The notes: generated from the letters alone by a model not told the origin. A DNA stretch of 64,000 bases from Nipponacmea schrenckii (GCA_030562195.1 JAUJPP010000003.1:10695398-10759397); one strand, 5' to 3'; positions 43,098 to 54,900 are shown, numbered from the stretch's first letter. Translations and numbers: made by a program.

Positions 43098-43868
43098 TCA
43101 AGATAAATTGACGCCGCATAGTGCATCAATCCATGTACTAAATTCACTTAGATCTCGTTCTTCAAAGGAACTCACTGACGATTCACAAGAATCTGAGCAT
43201 TCACTAGGTCCTGGAGAATGAATGATATTACTGTCTGTCTGCCTACTGTCTGTAGGTATTAACATACTATGATATGACTGAGAAGATGGAACTGATACGA
43301 AGGATGAAGTAGATGAGGAAGATGAAGATGATGAATATGTTGTTGACGGTGATGATGATACTGGGGAAGTTTGTGGAACAGTTGGAATTCCAGTGGTATA
43401 ATCATTCTCATTGTTATTTTCAAAACCATCACATGGAACTGGTGTACAGTTATTTGATTCTAAAAGTTCTTGTAAATTCTTGATATATTCCACAGCAGCT
43501 CTTAACGTATCCACTTTGCTCATTTTTTTATTCTTTTTACCATTTGGCACTCGTTGCCTTAAAGTATCAAAACCGTTATTCACTTGTTTCACTCGATTAC
43601 GTTCTCTAGCATTTCTTCTCGATGACGCAACAGGGTGCACTTTTGGGAGATTTAATCCAAGTTGACTGAAATCTGCTCTTCTTTTGCATCGAAGAAATTC
43701 TGGCTCTGTCGTGCTTCCATCTGAAGGTTCCTGCTTCTTAATGGGTCTTAAAGCTCGAACCTGTTGTGCTACTGTAGTAGTTTTCAATAAAATACATGGT
43801 CCAGTGACAACTACTCTATTACTGGTACTTACAGGAATCGCCTGCAAAGGAACTAAAGAACTGGTCAT
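43098..43868 (-). CDS. ASCL1-like: Achaete-scute family bHLH transcription factor (ASCL1/ASH1 class)
   Basis: Proneural transcription factor that should bind CANNTG E-boxes in the nucleus as a heterodimer with an E-protein (daughterless type) and promote neural fate. Seen directly: an uninterrupted 256-codon frame. A pre-bHLH motif [10 protein letters not shown] (59-68) followed by GLNLPKV matches the class-specific CKRR.FS segment of ASCL1. The bHLH spans about 84-137: basic region [14 protein letters not shown], helix 1 to [10 protein letters not shown], loop [10 protein letters not shown], helix 2 [18 protein letters not shown]. Glu89 and Arg92 of the basic region are the family's DNA contacts. 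A Ser-rich tract (about 171-195), SP sites (Ser168, Ser173, Ser218) and a C-terminal [10 protein letters not shown] (239-248) resemble the family's acidic/aromatic tail. A 9-residue extension after the Trp is slightly unusual. The start is the first Met, just downstream of a compact promoter-like region. The coding region is intronless, as is usual for the family. Confidence 0.96.
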   Translation of the reverse strand: MTSSLVPLQAIPVSTSNRVVVTGPCILLKTTTVAQQVRALRPIKKQEPSDGSTTEPEFLRCKRRADFSQLGLNLPKVHPVASSRRNARERNRVKQVNNGFDTLRQRVPNGKKNKKMSKVDTLRAAVEYIKNLQELLESNNCTPVPCDGFENNNENDYTTGIPTVPQTSPVSSSPSTTYSSSSSSSSTSSFVSVPSSQSYHSMLIPTDSRQTDSNIIHSPGPSECSDSCESSVSSFEERDLSEFSTWIDALCGVNLS

Positions 43869-44155
43869 GGTTACTTCTTGGTGGCGCCTTAATTCGTGTG
43901 GACGACTCGTGGATAAAGTGTGCTACTTCCACACGCTTTATGTCGAGTTGTAACTCTCGTCTCGCTTTATGACCACTGCTCAAATGACACCTTTAGAGAT
44001 TCAGGTATATAAAGGTAACTGTCTCTTGGTTGAAGCCCCACCCCTCGTCTACAACTGGCTCGTGACCACTGTCAATCATATACTGGCTCGTGCGAGTAAC
44101 GCGTGCCCCATATAGAAGAAAAACACCTGTGGTTTAATGGAAATCCACAGGTAAA
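43869..44155 (-). promoter_or_regulatory. Candidate ASCL promoter and proximal control region
   Basis: Immediately upstream of the ASCL start. Candidate core elements on the gene strand are CATAAAGCG (about 43963-43971, plus a second copy nearer the gene) and TTTATATA within 44006-44015. The latter is a better TATA box (TATATAAAGG) in the opposite orientation. Farther up are GGCACGCG at 44100-44107 (matching the Hairy/Hes C-site core used to repress achaete) and a CAGGTG-type E-box at 44124-44129. An inverted pair ACCTGTGG/CCACAGGT lies at 44125-44132 and 44145-44152. ACTGGCTCGTG occurs twice (about 44054 and 44082). Motif matches are direct; function and start site are inferred. Confidence 0.4.
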
Positions 44156-47100
44156 GGTAACCAAACACTTTGATTTTATTTTAAACAATATTATAGCTTT
44201 GCGTTATTTCAGACCTATATTACTGTTTGAATACTCGTATATAAGGCTGCAAGGTGCTGCAGTATAATGTTAGAAATAATTATAGAAATTGAAAAAATAC
44301 TTTACAGAGTCTGTTAGTTTGTTGCCATCTGGTAAGGTTACCCCAATGAAATACCCCATCTCATTCTCGACAGATGGGTTGATATTATCTTTAAGAAGAG
44401 GCAATGTTGAATCATTGAAGGGATTTCTCTAGAATACTCAATAATAACAAAGGGTATTAAATTCAGTGATTTTCTCGACTAACTGGTCTTTGTTCGCCAA
44501 TATTAACATTCCCCTACATTATCCCATTTACTATCCATAATTTGACAACCTGAAATCTGGCGCTCTCACTTCAATCTCTTTTGTCCATTTTCAAACTGAA
44601 AACCGTTAAATATGAATTTTTAATGAATACATGAATAATCGTTACGCCATGAGCAACTGATTATTTGTCAAGGTGCATCAAAAAACAGTCCGAAAAGTAG
44701 GCCTATGCATAATTTGTGCAACTACAAGAATCTTGATTAAATTCTCGAATTGAAAGTATTGAATTTTATGTACTTCCTTCAGTACGACAAATTTGAGGGA
44801 CGACAAGGGTATATACATTTAATTCTCAGGTTGAATTCAACATATACTTTAAAGCCCTTATTGTGTGATAATTGCATTAACTGGTACCTTAAATAAATTC
44901 CAAACCTCAATTACAATTTTACACAAAAAACTAAATAAAAATAGAAACTTTTTTTTAACCCTAACTATGAGATTCTATAAATGCTGCATCCACGCATTTC
45001 TACAGAGCGGGAAGAAATTAATTTCAAACGCTCAAAAAGCTTTGAAGAATAGGGCGAGATCGGTTTTTTGGCTAAAGGGGGATAACTTGTTTTTTTAAAT
45101 ACTCAAACTGAAAATCGCGTGTTCGTTACGAATGTACTTGTGTTTTATCAGAAGGTTGGTTGGAATAAAATCAATAAATATTTAAAGTGTAAGATGACTG
45201 ATATATAACGAAAATAATGGGAAAATATTATCTTGATACACACTGTTTAAAGGGATTTACTTCCTACGTTCATCATGAAGAAGATCTTTACTCGCAATTC
45301 CAGTCCGGAAAGATCAATATCAAGAGGGTTGGTCAAGGACTAGTTGGAAGAAAGGATCCTTGTCACGGCTAGTGACATCTGACTAGTGAATCTAAGTTAT
45401 TATCCTTATAAAATATACTCTTACGTTATGATGGTAGTTCTAACGACAGTCTTACGTACTCAACTTATGCCTAACGTGTTCTAGGCGTGCAGCCAACTTA
45501 TCCCATGCGTATTACATATACATAATTCCAGCGTATATAAGTTCTCACATTTCCAAATTGTATCTGAAGGTTTGTTAAGTTGACAGTTGAGTATGCTGGA
45601 CATGGACAGCGCAGATTCATTGGCTTGGTCCAGTCATGGAGATTCAAAAAGAATCACAAAGGGCTTATTCAGACGGGAGAAACGAGTTGTATAATGATCC
45701 TAAAGCGAAATTAAAAGGTTTACAGGTTTACTGAGACATCATTATATATGTATACTATCATTTCGTGAGCATGCATTTTGTACTGTAATGTGTATGGGTT
45801 CAAGGGTCTTGAAAGCAAGTGAATAATGGGAAATAACTCGTTGTAAACGTTCTTCTAGACTGAGAACGGTAAATCATTTGCTTTCATGTTAAATCACGAA
45901 ATTCAACCTTCTATAACCTTGTCCAGGAATCTCGTTGAAAAATTTCAAAAGTCACATGAAAGCCTGACCAATACTTGTACAAAACTTTAATATTATGACC
46001 ATGAAAATTTTGAACTAATCAAAATGAAATTTTAGCAACATCCACTTGACTGTCACTGAACACAAAACCACTATTTTTGGAAAAATCCTTCCGCCAATAA
46101 AACTTCTCATTATTCAGCAATTCTGAAAGAAAATGCAATTTAAACATCAAATTCCAAATCTATACCAAAAATAATCCAAAAGGGATGGAGAATGGGGATT
46201 TCTAAAAATATAATAAAAGGTTATACTGGACTAAGTCCAGTTTTCACGAACGTAGATAAATTACTGTCCAGGATGTGCTGCTAGGAAACAAATATGTTAT
46301 TATATCACGGAACATTGGAGTTATAATAATGTACAGTTGTTTGAAATCATTATTGTTCATCTTATAGTAAGTCAACCATTTATCAATAGTTTCATGACAT
46401 TAAAAACCTATAGACCTACTTAAAACAATATAATATTTTCAAATTTGACCATAAATAGTTTTACCTATTAGTTAGACATTACAAATTTGGATATAATTCG
46501 GCTTCAATTATGTTATTGCAATTTAAATTTCCTGTATACTATGTAGACTTACACAATAACGGTAAACACTTCATAACTTACTTTTTAAGAGATTTTACCA
46601 TATTGTCTATTATATCTTAGATCACTTGCACCATGAAAGATGTTAACTTTATGATCAGTATATATGTCTACTAGAGTTATATGCCTCCAAGGTAAATCTA
46701 CCATCCTAATCGTACTTACAATTAGCGGCACTTTACATCAAGAACTAAATTACCTATTGTCATCTTGTATTTTTACATATAGCTCACCACTTCAAGTTCA
46801 AAGATAAGGTTTTAACAAACATTTTCGCTCGATTGAATAATTTCTTCGCCGTATTATATTGCGATCATACTTTCGCATGACTTGCAACTCGGACCAAAAC
46901 AATATATAGATTTAATTTGAAATCATTAGATTATTTACGCATTCAAATGCTAGGATTGATATACGTTCACTTACGATAAATGGTTAATGTCCTATGTAAA
47001 TGACCACTATCAAATTAGGGACAACGCCCCCTTACATTATTGAACTGTTATATCTACAATTAATTGCAATTATCTACAAGAAAACTGTCGTTCGAATATT

Positions 47101-48080
47101 CTTGTTAAACAAAAGACGAGAATAAAGGAGCGATGAGATTTAATTAGGTATTACCTTGTTTCATAAATTAAAATCAAACTTACAAAACTCTATCCAGTCT
47201 CCTATTTGATCGACATTGTGGGGTCGACTACATGCCTGCCACATTTGTATTCATTCCTGATGAAAAGCTGTAGAACAATGCCAAAAAAAGTATTGCCTAT
47301 TATACGCCTTACATCGCAAAAAACAACGTCTCGTTTTGTAGAATGAATCGACAATTTTTTACATAGATCATGTTCCAAATATGCATCGTCATATCTGGTA
47401 TTACCCAAGGTTTGTAGTGGAGGTGTTAATAATCCTTATTGCATTTTTGTCCATGTAGTGTTCAACAAGATCTTTCTTTTTCGAAACGTTACGGAAATTA
47501 ATTTGTAGCCACTATCCAATTCGTAACCCCAAAAAGTGTCCAATATGTCACTTATACCTTTGAATACCCAGTCAGACCAAGAATTGATCCATACGAAATA
47601 TATCGTGCCCATTTTATTCAGCTAAGACAGTTTATCTATGGTCATGTAATTGGATCATAATTCGAAGCCCACACGTCAATTTAGACATATGGCTGACATA
47701 GTTCTCGTGCATTCGGATTAACATTAGCCAATGTTCGTAATTTTTCGAGTTGAACATTCACTCGTTTATGAAAAAATGACAACTTTCCAGATAAATGAGC
47801 AAGAGCAGACAACTCTCTAAAGACTAATATTGATTGAATAATTGAAGCCTCAAAATCGTATTACGACTGTGATCGCTATAGGAAACGACTTGGATGAGGT
47901 AGAGAAGCGAAGAGGGTCGACCCAACCTTTGATTTTGAGCAGAATTTCAACAAATCCCGAAAGGTGAGCTAACATTTTAATACTAGATTTTCATGGTCAA
48001 ATGCCAGAATCGTTGTAATTGGGAAAATGATAGGCACTAGGCTTATTTATAATGCAGAAAAACACGGACAGATAAGAACA
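44156..48080. other. Intergenic, no gene seen
   Basis: AT-rich DNA upstream of the ASCL gene with only short, domainless frames. A 33-codon frame at 45593-45694 was read through and has nothing to support it. Being directly upstream of a proneural gene, this interval is a natural place for enhancers, but I cannot point to a specific one. Confidence 0.5.
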
Positions 48081-48795
48081 TTTCATTTAGGCACGCTTTC
48101 AATTAGGCACATACTCAATTAGGCACACTCTTTTTAGGCAAACCAAAATTTGGCACACAGTCATTTAGGCACAGTGATTAAGGCACCGTCATTTAGGCAC
48201 GCTTTCAATTAGGCAAACCTCCAATTAGGCACATTTGGCACTATGTGAACATAAATTTACGCATACTTTCTGTTAGGCACGCATTCACACATGACCAGAC
48301 ATCTCCTTTTTGCTACAGTCTCAAAGTGTACATTTTGTCACCTAGCAAGCACACATACACATATCAAAGTGAAGTAAGTTCACTGATTAATATATATAAT
48401 ATTCATATTGACCATTCTTGAGTTAAAATTTTATGTACATGCTAAGACGCGGAATCCCCTTAATATTAATTTATTGCAATGTATGTTAAAGTTAAAAATA
48501 TTGTGCTGGTAATGATTTCCTGAACAGTGAGTGCTTTCTTCCACTAGTGATCTCCCTTTTCCCTTGAGGTTTTGGGGGACATGCCCCCACCCTCACTCTT
48601 TGGTGCCCAAATGATATTGTGCCGAATATATGTATGCCCAAATGAATATGTGCCTTATTGAAGGTGTGCCTAAATCACTGTGCCTAAATGACAGTGTACC
48701 GAATTTAATTGTGCCTAAAAAGAGTGTGCTTAATTGAGTATGTGCCTAATTGAAAATCTGCCTAAATAACAATGTGCCTAAATGACAAGTGCTTA
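48081..48795. mobile_element. Foldback (long inverted repeat) element with iterated GGCAC arms
   Basis: The left arm (about 48085-48283) is a run of roughly 16-17 bp units with core ATTTAGGCAC or AATTAGGCAC. The right arm (about 48602-48795) carries the complement (GTGCCTAAAT, GTGCCTAATTG), with looser copies continuing to about 48870. A stretch of about 88 bp in the left arm (48110-48196) matches the complement of 48664-48751 unit by unit in the same order, including CATACTCAATTA and ACTCTTTTTAGGC, so this is a true inverted repeat and not just shared motifs. The core of about 320 bp has no ORF. Target-site duplications were not identified, and classification as a non-autonomous mobile element is inferred. 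Confidence 0.7.
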
Positions 48796-49110
48796 TGAAC
48801 GTGTGCACAAAGTAGGCCTACTGTGTCTTAATGAGGTGTGCTTTAAAAATGTGAGCCTAAATGATTGCTTACCTGTTCGTTACCTGCTAGTTTTGGTGAG
48901 TGGCATTGATATAATTAGGCTATATTATATGAGTTGGGTGGTACAGAATAGCACCAACTCAAAATTGATTTTGGCTTGAAAACTAACACAGGATTATTAG
49001 CGACGTCAATTTCTATCAATTAAGAGAGATAAGAGCATTAAATTTAACTTCCAACTGAAGTAGGTCGCTTATAATTTCACAACCTCGCTCCAAAGGAAAG
49101 TAAAGAAAAG

Positions 49111-49242
49111 AATTCAACTGAAATATTACCATATTTTCAACTTATGTCTTGATTGTCTTATTTTTTGTCTTCAATTAAAATCTTATTTCATATTTCCACA
49201 GAACTGTAAAAATCGCTATGATTTCGACATTGTATACATCAG
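49111..49242 (+). repeat. Left arm of a perfect 132-bp inverted repeat
   Basis: Compared base by base with 49589-49720 in reverse complement, all 132 positions agree. The arm begins AATTCAACTG and ends TGTATACATCAG. It contains no ORF. The perfect identity suggests a recent origin or active homogenisation. Confidence 0.97.
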
Positions 49243-49588
49243 TAGATTTCATGTAAGACAAGTGTGGTATGAAATAAATAATAGTTTACAAAAAAACAAC
49301 CAGCAAACGGTTATATCGTATATATATTCCTAGATCTGTATCTGTATCAATCAAGGTTTGATTAAATATAGGCCTAATCAGGGCCAAAATTCTAATTTCC
49401 TTGATCATTTGACTCTACTCTGCAATTGTTGAAGATTACTACACATGTATGGTTGGTCGTAGGCCTACTCAGATCCAACAAATTTTAAAACGTAAGGCAC
49501 ACATTATGAACGATTTCGAAAATAATATGTCTCTAGCTACGAAGAGTCAAAAGCGTGTCACTGGTAACTTGTTAATTTCTTCGTTCTT
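49243..49588. other. Spacer between the 132-bp inverted arms
   Basis: 346 bp of unique-looking sequence without an ORF. It includes TAGGCCTA-type palindromes (around 49369 and 49460) that are also seen elsewhere in this genome. I see no transposase remnant. Confidence 0.8.
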
Positions 49589-49720
49589 CTGATGTATACA
49601 ATGTCGAAATCATAGCGATTTTTACAGTTCTGTGGAAATATGAAATAAGATTTTAATTGAAGACAAAAAATAAGACAATCAAGACATAAGTTGAAAATAT
49701 GGTAATATTTCAGTTGAATT
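49589..49720 (-). repeat. Right arm of a perfect 132-bp inverted repeat
   Basis: Exact reverse complement of 49111-49242. Outside the arms the similarity falls off at once, apart from a loosely purine/pyrimidine-rich flank. No clear target-site duplication was seen, so it could be the terminal repeats of a short DNA transposon, a local inverted duplication, or a foldback assembly artefact. Confidence 0.97.
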
Positions 49721-49737
49721 TTTTAAAGACTTCCTCC

Positions 49738-49820
49738 ACCTGTATTCAACAGCAAGCCTGTATTAAGCACCACATCCAGCCACTTCCCTTGTCTGGTTGC
49801 TTAATACAGGTTTGACTGTA
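49738..49820. repeat. Short hairpin-forming dispersed repeat
   Basis: CCTGTATTAAGC at 49757-49768 is exactly complementary to GCTTAATACAGG at 49799-49810, with a loop rich in CCA/TGG. The right side continues GTTTGACTGTA. From memory, similar 'cctgtattaagc ... gcttaatacaggtttgactgta' sequences are widespread in mollusc genomes, supporting a dispersed repeat. No coding content. Confidence 0.55.
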
Positions 49821-50599
49821 TTTTAGAAAAGGCCGAAAATGCAGTTGACGACAATCTCTACTAAAATTTTAATTTAAACAAATAACACGTCAGGCCTCGA
49901 CAAAGGGATTAACATTAGCTAATACGATAAAGATCATTTACTATCTTGCTTGGCTTGCTGTAAATATAATTTGGAAAAAATACAATTTTTATTACGGTAA
50001 TTGTTTCGTTGATAAGAGCATTCCAACTTGTTTATTGCAGCCAGCTTCATGAACACTTTATTATTTTATTATTCAATCACCAATATCAAGTTGCAAAATG
50101 AGCATCGGACTGTCGGAGGATTAAAGACACCGTATGTGTCAAATGTACATAGCGATAACATGCCGGATCTCCATAAGCAGGCTATCGAAGTTCAAATACA
50201 TTCTAATGTTCCCTAATTTATGGGTTTTATAGGTATTCTTTGGATAAATATGGTTAGGCTACTATTCATTAAAAGCTATGCATATATATCTAGAACCATT
50301 AATAGCGTTGTAATAAACAAATAAGCCTAAATAACCTGTCAAAATTTCTGGTGATCTAGTTGACCTACAGTAGGGGATATAATGATCAAATAAGAAATTT
50401 CTATGGCCATCGATTTTAGGAGCCCATACTCCTTTAACTCATATAAGCTTTAACAAAGTCGTCTGTATCTCTGATTAATAATTAGTTAAATTTTAGAGAA
50501 GAGGATATTAGAAATTTATAACAATTAAGAACGCACAATAGTCATATTAGTTATTTACTATGTTTACATTATAACTCTTACAAAGCCGACACGAAGCCG

Positions 50600-50990
50600 A
50601 TGAACGTACTGCGCAGACTCAATGGGCGGAAGTTGTGAATGTAAACAGTCAATCATTGTTTGACCTACATTCATTGTAAAAAATGAACTGGTAAAAATAG
50701 CCATTAAAAATAAACCCTGTACAAATATCTCAACTAATAATTTAAATTCTTCACTGCTCAGCTGCAGACTGTTTTCGCTTATAACATGCAGTTGGGTGCA
50801 AAACTTTATTTCTAAATAATTTTCTCAATTCACGCGGCTTTTTGATAATGGCGAGAACTTAACCGACTTTCTCGTAACAGTTCGTTCTATTTTTAGATTA
50901 TAGTATTGCGCATGTACGACTAACGTTCCCTTCATATATACTTCCGTTTACACTGAATTGTGGGTAAAATCGCCATATTTACATATAACG
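50600..50990 (+). promoter_or_regulatory. Candidate TATA-less promoter of the LRIF1-like gene
   Basis: This interval has motifs typical of housekeeping promoters: an ETS-type GCGGAAGT at 50626-50633 and its complement ACTTCCG at 50940-50946. It also has NRF-1-like ACTGCGCAG (about 50609) and TTGCGCATG (50906-50914), and a YY1-like site (AATATGGCG on the minus strand) around 50971-50979. CpGs are more frequent than in the surroundings. The first exon is probably non-coding and lies between here and 51.9 kb; its donor could not be fixed (TAG|GTGTCG near 51212 is one option). Motifs are seen directly; promoter function is inferred. Confidence 0.35.
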
Positions 50991-51997
50991 GAGACAAACT
51001 GAATGAAAGATACGTAAAAAAATTACAAATACTTCGAAATGTGAATTATTTCGTCAGATTTTATTGGTTGAAGTAAGTAGCAAAATATCGGCAAATAAAT
51101 ACGCACCGATAACCGGTGTTTGTTTATTTGCTAAAATGTTTATTTTGTGAAAAAATATTAAAAGTTTAGGATATGAATGAAATTGTAGTTTGTTGTTTGT
51201 CTCGCCGTTAGGTGTCGGGCCATGTTAAAGTACCTTCCTGTCAAGTATGAGTATGAATTAGTAATGTATTTAGTTTAGTAGGGTTGTTTATGCACTTGTA
51301 AATTGATTGTTATTTTTTAGTTATGCTATTTTTACGAAGCCTTTGAAGACTAAATTTTAATCATCTTATTTTTTTCGTTAACGAATTTTAGCCTACTGGT
51401 TTAGGCTACATCTTACGACTAGCCTAGGTCTGACATTATTGGTAATATTTGCATGACCATTCTTTCATCTGCACTGTCTCTGATGTTCAGATCGAACTGT
51501 TTTTAGTGTTAAAACATCGAAAATGTGCAACTTGATTTTTCCAACAGACTACAGTATTATTTTAATGATCCATCATTTGTGTTAATTCTTTTTGGATTCT
51601 TTTCAATTTTAGTTTGTAGGTCAGTGTCATTATGGATATGATCTATATCCATTTTCGAAATGACCTGGTAATTGTTCACCAAAATATCGTGTACGACTAA
51701 GCGTTTTTACTCTAATAGCTACAGTGTGCTCCATCTGGAGGCAAAAAAAAAATAGTCACGAATCATGATGCAATACATATAAGTTTGCATATAATCAAAT
51801 GTGAATGGACAACAAACAAAGATTTCTACTTGCAATCAAAGCTGCCGGTGGGCGTATGTCAATTTCCACCTACGTCACCTAAAATATGGCCAAATTCAAA
51901 GTTTCTGCGATTCTTAATATAATATATGTAAAACCCACCACGATACCTTGTTCAAAGTCTGCATTAAATTATTTGCTTTTTTGCAGACTGAGAAAGT

Positions 51998-54900
51998 ATG
52001 ACAAGTAATGGTTCACAAGATGTTATGATTTCTGCTCCAGATGTTATTGAAACTGTGAAAGAAACTGCCCAGTGAGTATTTGGATATGCAGTTCGTTTTT
52101 ATACGCCCACATGAATATGTGAACGTATATTTAATTGTCGTCGCCCCTGTCCGTCGGTCTGTCCGTCCATCAACATTTGTTGTAGACACTTTAGAAGCTA
52201 CAATTTGCTATGGATTTTATTGAAACTTGGTATGAGCATTGGAATTGATAGGACAGCAGTCAAGTTCGGTTTGGACGATTTTTCGATAAACTGTTTTTGA
52301 GTTATTGCCCCTGTCTCTATATTTGTTGTAAACACAATAGAAGCTACAATTTTTCAATAAACAGTTTTTGAGTTATTGCCCTTGACTTAGTTACTTCACT
52401 TCAAAATTTATTGTTGATGCAATGAAAGCTACCATATTAAATGGATTTGAATGAAACTTTGTATGAGCATTGGTGGTCAAGTTCGAATTTGACGAATTTT
52501 CGATTAACAGTTTGTGATTAATTGCCCTTGACTAAGAAAAATAGTGTAAAAAATTCCATTGTGGGTGCAATAGAAAAAATATAATTTTCAATGGATTTTG
52601 GTAAAACTTGGTATGAATATTGAAATTGATAAGACGGCAGTTAAGTTCTAAATTGACGATTTTTCGATGCCCTTGACTTAGTAAAACTGCATCAAAATTT
52701 ATTGTGCGTGTATTACAATTTTCAATGTATGTTAATGAAACTTGGTATGAGGGCTGGAATTGATAGGACGGTGGTCAAGTTCGGTTTGGACGATTTTTCG
52801 ATAAACGGTTTTTGAGCTATTGCCCCTGCCCTTATATTTGCTTTAGACACAATAGAATGGATTTTAATGAAACTTGGTATGAGCATTGAAATTGATAAGG
52901 CGGTGGTCCAGTTACAATTTGACGATTTTCGATGAACAGTTAATGAGTAATTGCCCTTGAATAAGTTGAATTGTGTAAAAAAAATTATTATGGGTGCAAT
53001 AGAAGCTACAATTTTCAATGGATTTTGATGAAACCTGGTATGAATATGGAAATTGATAAGACGGCTATCAAGTTCTAAATCGACAATTTTTCAATGAACG
53101 TTTTTTTTAGTTCTTGCCCTTGACTTAGTAAAATTGCGTCAAAATTTCAATGGATTTTGATGAAACCTGGTGTGAGCATTGGAATCCATAAGACGGCGGT
53201 CCAGTTCGAATTTTACTTTTTTTCTGATGAACAATTTTTGAGTTATTGCCCTTGACTTAATGACATCTTGTCAAAATTGTATTGTTGATGCAATAAAACC
53301 TAAAATTTTAAAGGATTTTGACGAAACTTGGAAGTTTAAATTTAATGACTTTTTTTAATGAATGGTTTTTGAATTATTGCCCTTGACTTAGTAAAATTGT
53401 GTCAACAATTTTTTGTGAGTGCAAACGAAGCTACAATTTTTTTAGTAGATTTGATGAGCCTTAGTATGAGTTATGCTCAAATTATTATTCAAATTCTATG
53501 CTGCCAGAGGGCGTATGTTGTCTTGCCTGGCAAGCTATCTTTTAGAATGATACGGTCTGTGAGGTGTGATAGAACTATGGTAGATGGAATGGTACTGGGA
53601 TAACGACATAACTTGGAACAATTTATGGCAAGTTCTCTTGTCGGTCGGTGTTTTTTTTTATTGCGCTTGATTAAGTCAAAATTGGTCCGTAAACACAAAC
53701 ATTAGAGTATTTATAGAATTTAAACTAAACTTGGCATGTTTATGTCTATGGATGCCTCTGATTTAATCTTGTCAAATTTGGTATATGATGGTGTTTTCAG
53801 TCGGACGAAGAATTTTATAACATCAAATTACCTTGGGTGCGATATTAGCCTCAGTTTTGATCTGATTTTCACGAAAAATGGTATGAAAATCTATTTTAAT
53901 ATATAACAATGTATACATGTATACGAATATACATATATATTTTTTTATTCGCCTGTATTGTAGGCTGGGTTTATACTTTTTACGCCATCAAACGCCGTTA
54001 AACGCCGTTTAATATATAACAATGTATACATGTATACGAATATACATATATATTTTTTTATTCGCCTGTATTGTAGGCTGGGTTTATACTTTTTACGCCA
54101 TCAAACGCCGTTAAACGCCGTTTAACGCCGTAAAACGTTGCGCCGGTTAACGATGTAAAACGCTAGACCTGACCACACTGGTCTTAAGTGTAAACACGCG
54201 CGCTAACGCCCGCATGCGCCGACCTTTTTTGGGTCTTGAATATATGTAAATAGTCTACAGAAGTACAAGAAATGCACGAAAATCGCATAGTCCCTTCAAA
54301 TATACATCGAAACTTCTTCTATCTATATAATATGTCTTTTCTATCTATAGTCAGACAGATACATCGCGCATTCATGTCATAAACTATGGAATTACATAAC
54401 TGATATCAACGTTGTCAGTGTTTGAAGAAAATACCCAAATCACTCCTTGTCTATGTTGTACAATAGCTACTTGTGATTGGTTGATCGCCGGCGTTTGCTA
54501 GCGTAAACGCTGGAAAGTTCAACACAGTTAAACGGAAAAGGTGAAGCCGTCAAACGCCGTTATACGGCGTGATTCGCTGGCGATGAAAGTGTAAATCGAA
54601 GCGCTGAAGAACGCCAGCAAACGCCGTATCCCATCGTGTAAAAACGTTTAGCCGTTAAACGCCGTAAGAAGTATAAACCCACCCCGTTGGTCAACCTCTC
54701 CTCCATTGTTTCTAGTTTTCATCTGATTTTAATGAAATTTTGTGTGATCACCTATAACTAAAAATCTTTATTTAATCGGAGTTTTTAAATTATTGCCCTT
54801 GACTTCAGGAAGATTAATCATCTCATCTGATTAATAAAACATTTAAATTATCTTAAAATATCTTGTACAAGTTTGATTTTAGGTACAATTTGACACAACT

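Noticed and set aside
43411..43953. Plus-strand ORFs of 84 and 89 codons over the ASCL gene
   Set aside because: They are antisense shadows of the bHLH coding region and have no domain of their own.
45593..45694. Small ORF of 33 codons starting MLDMDSADS
   Set aside because: Length is within chance expectation, and there is no homology, splice context or promoter.
48085..48283. TTAGGC iterations resembling nematode-type telomere repeats
   Set aside because: Units are 16-17 bp, variable, and present in both orientations around a core, so this is not a telomeric array.
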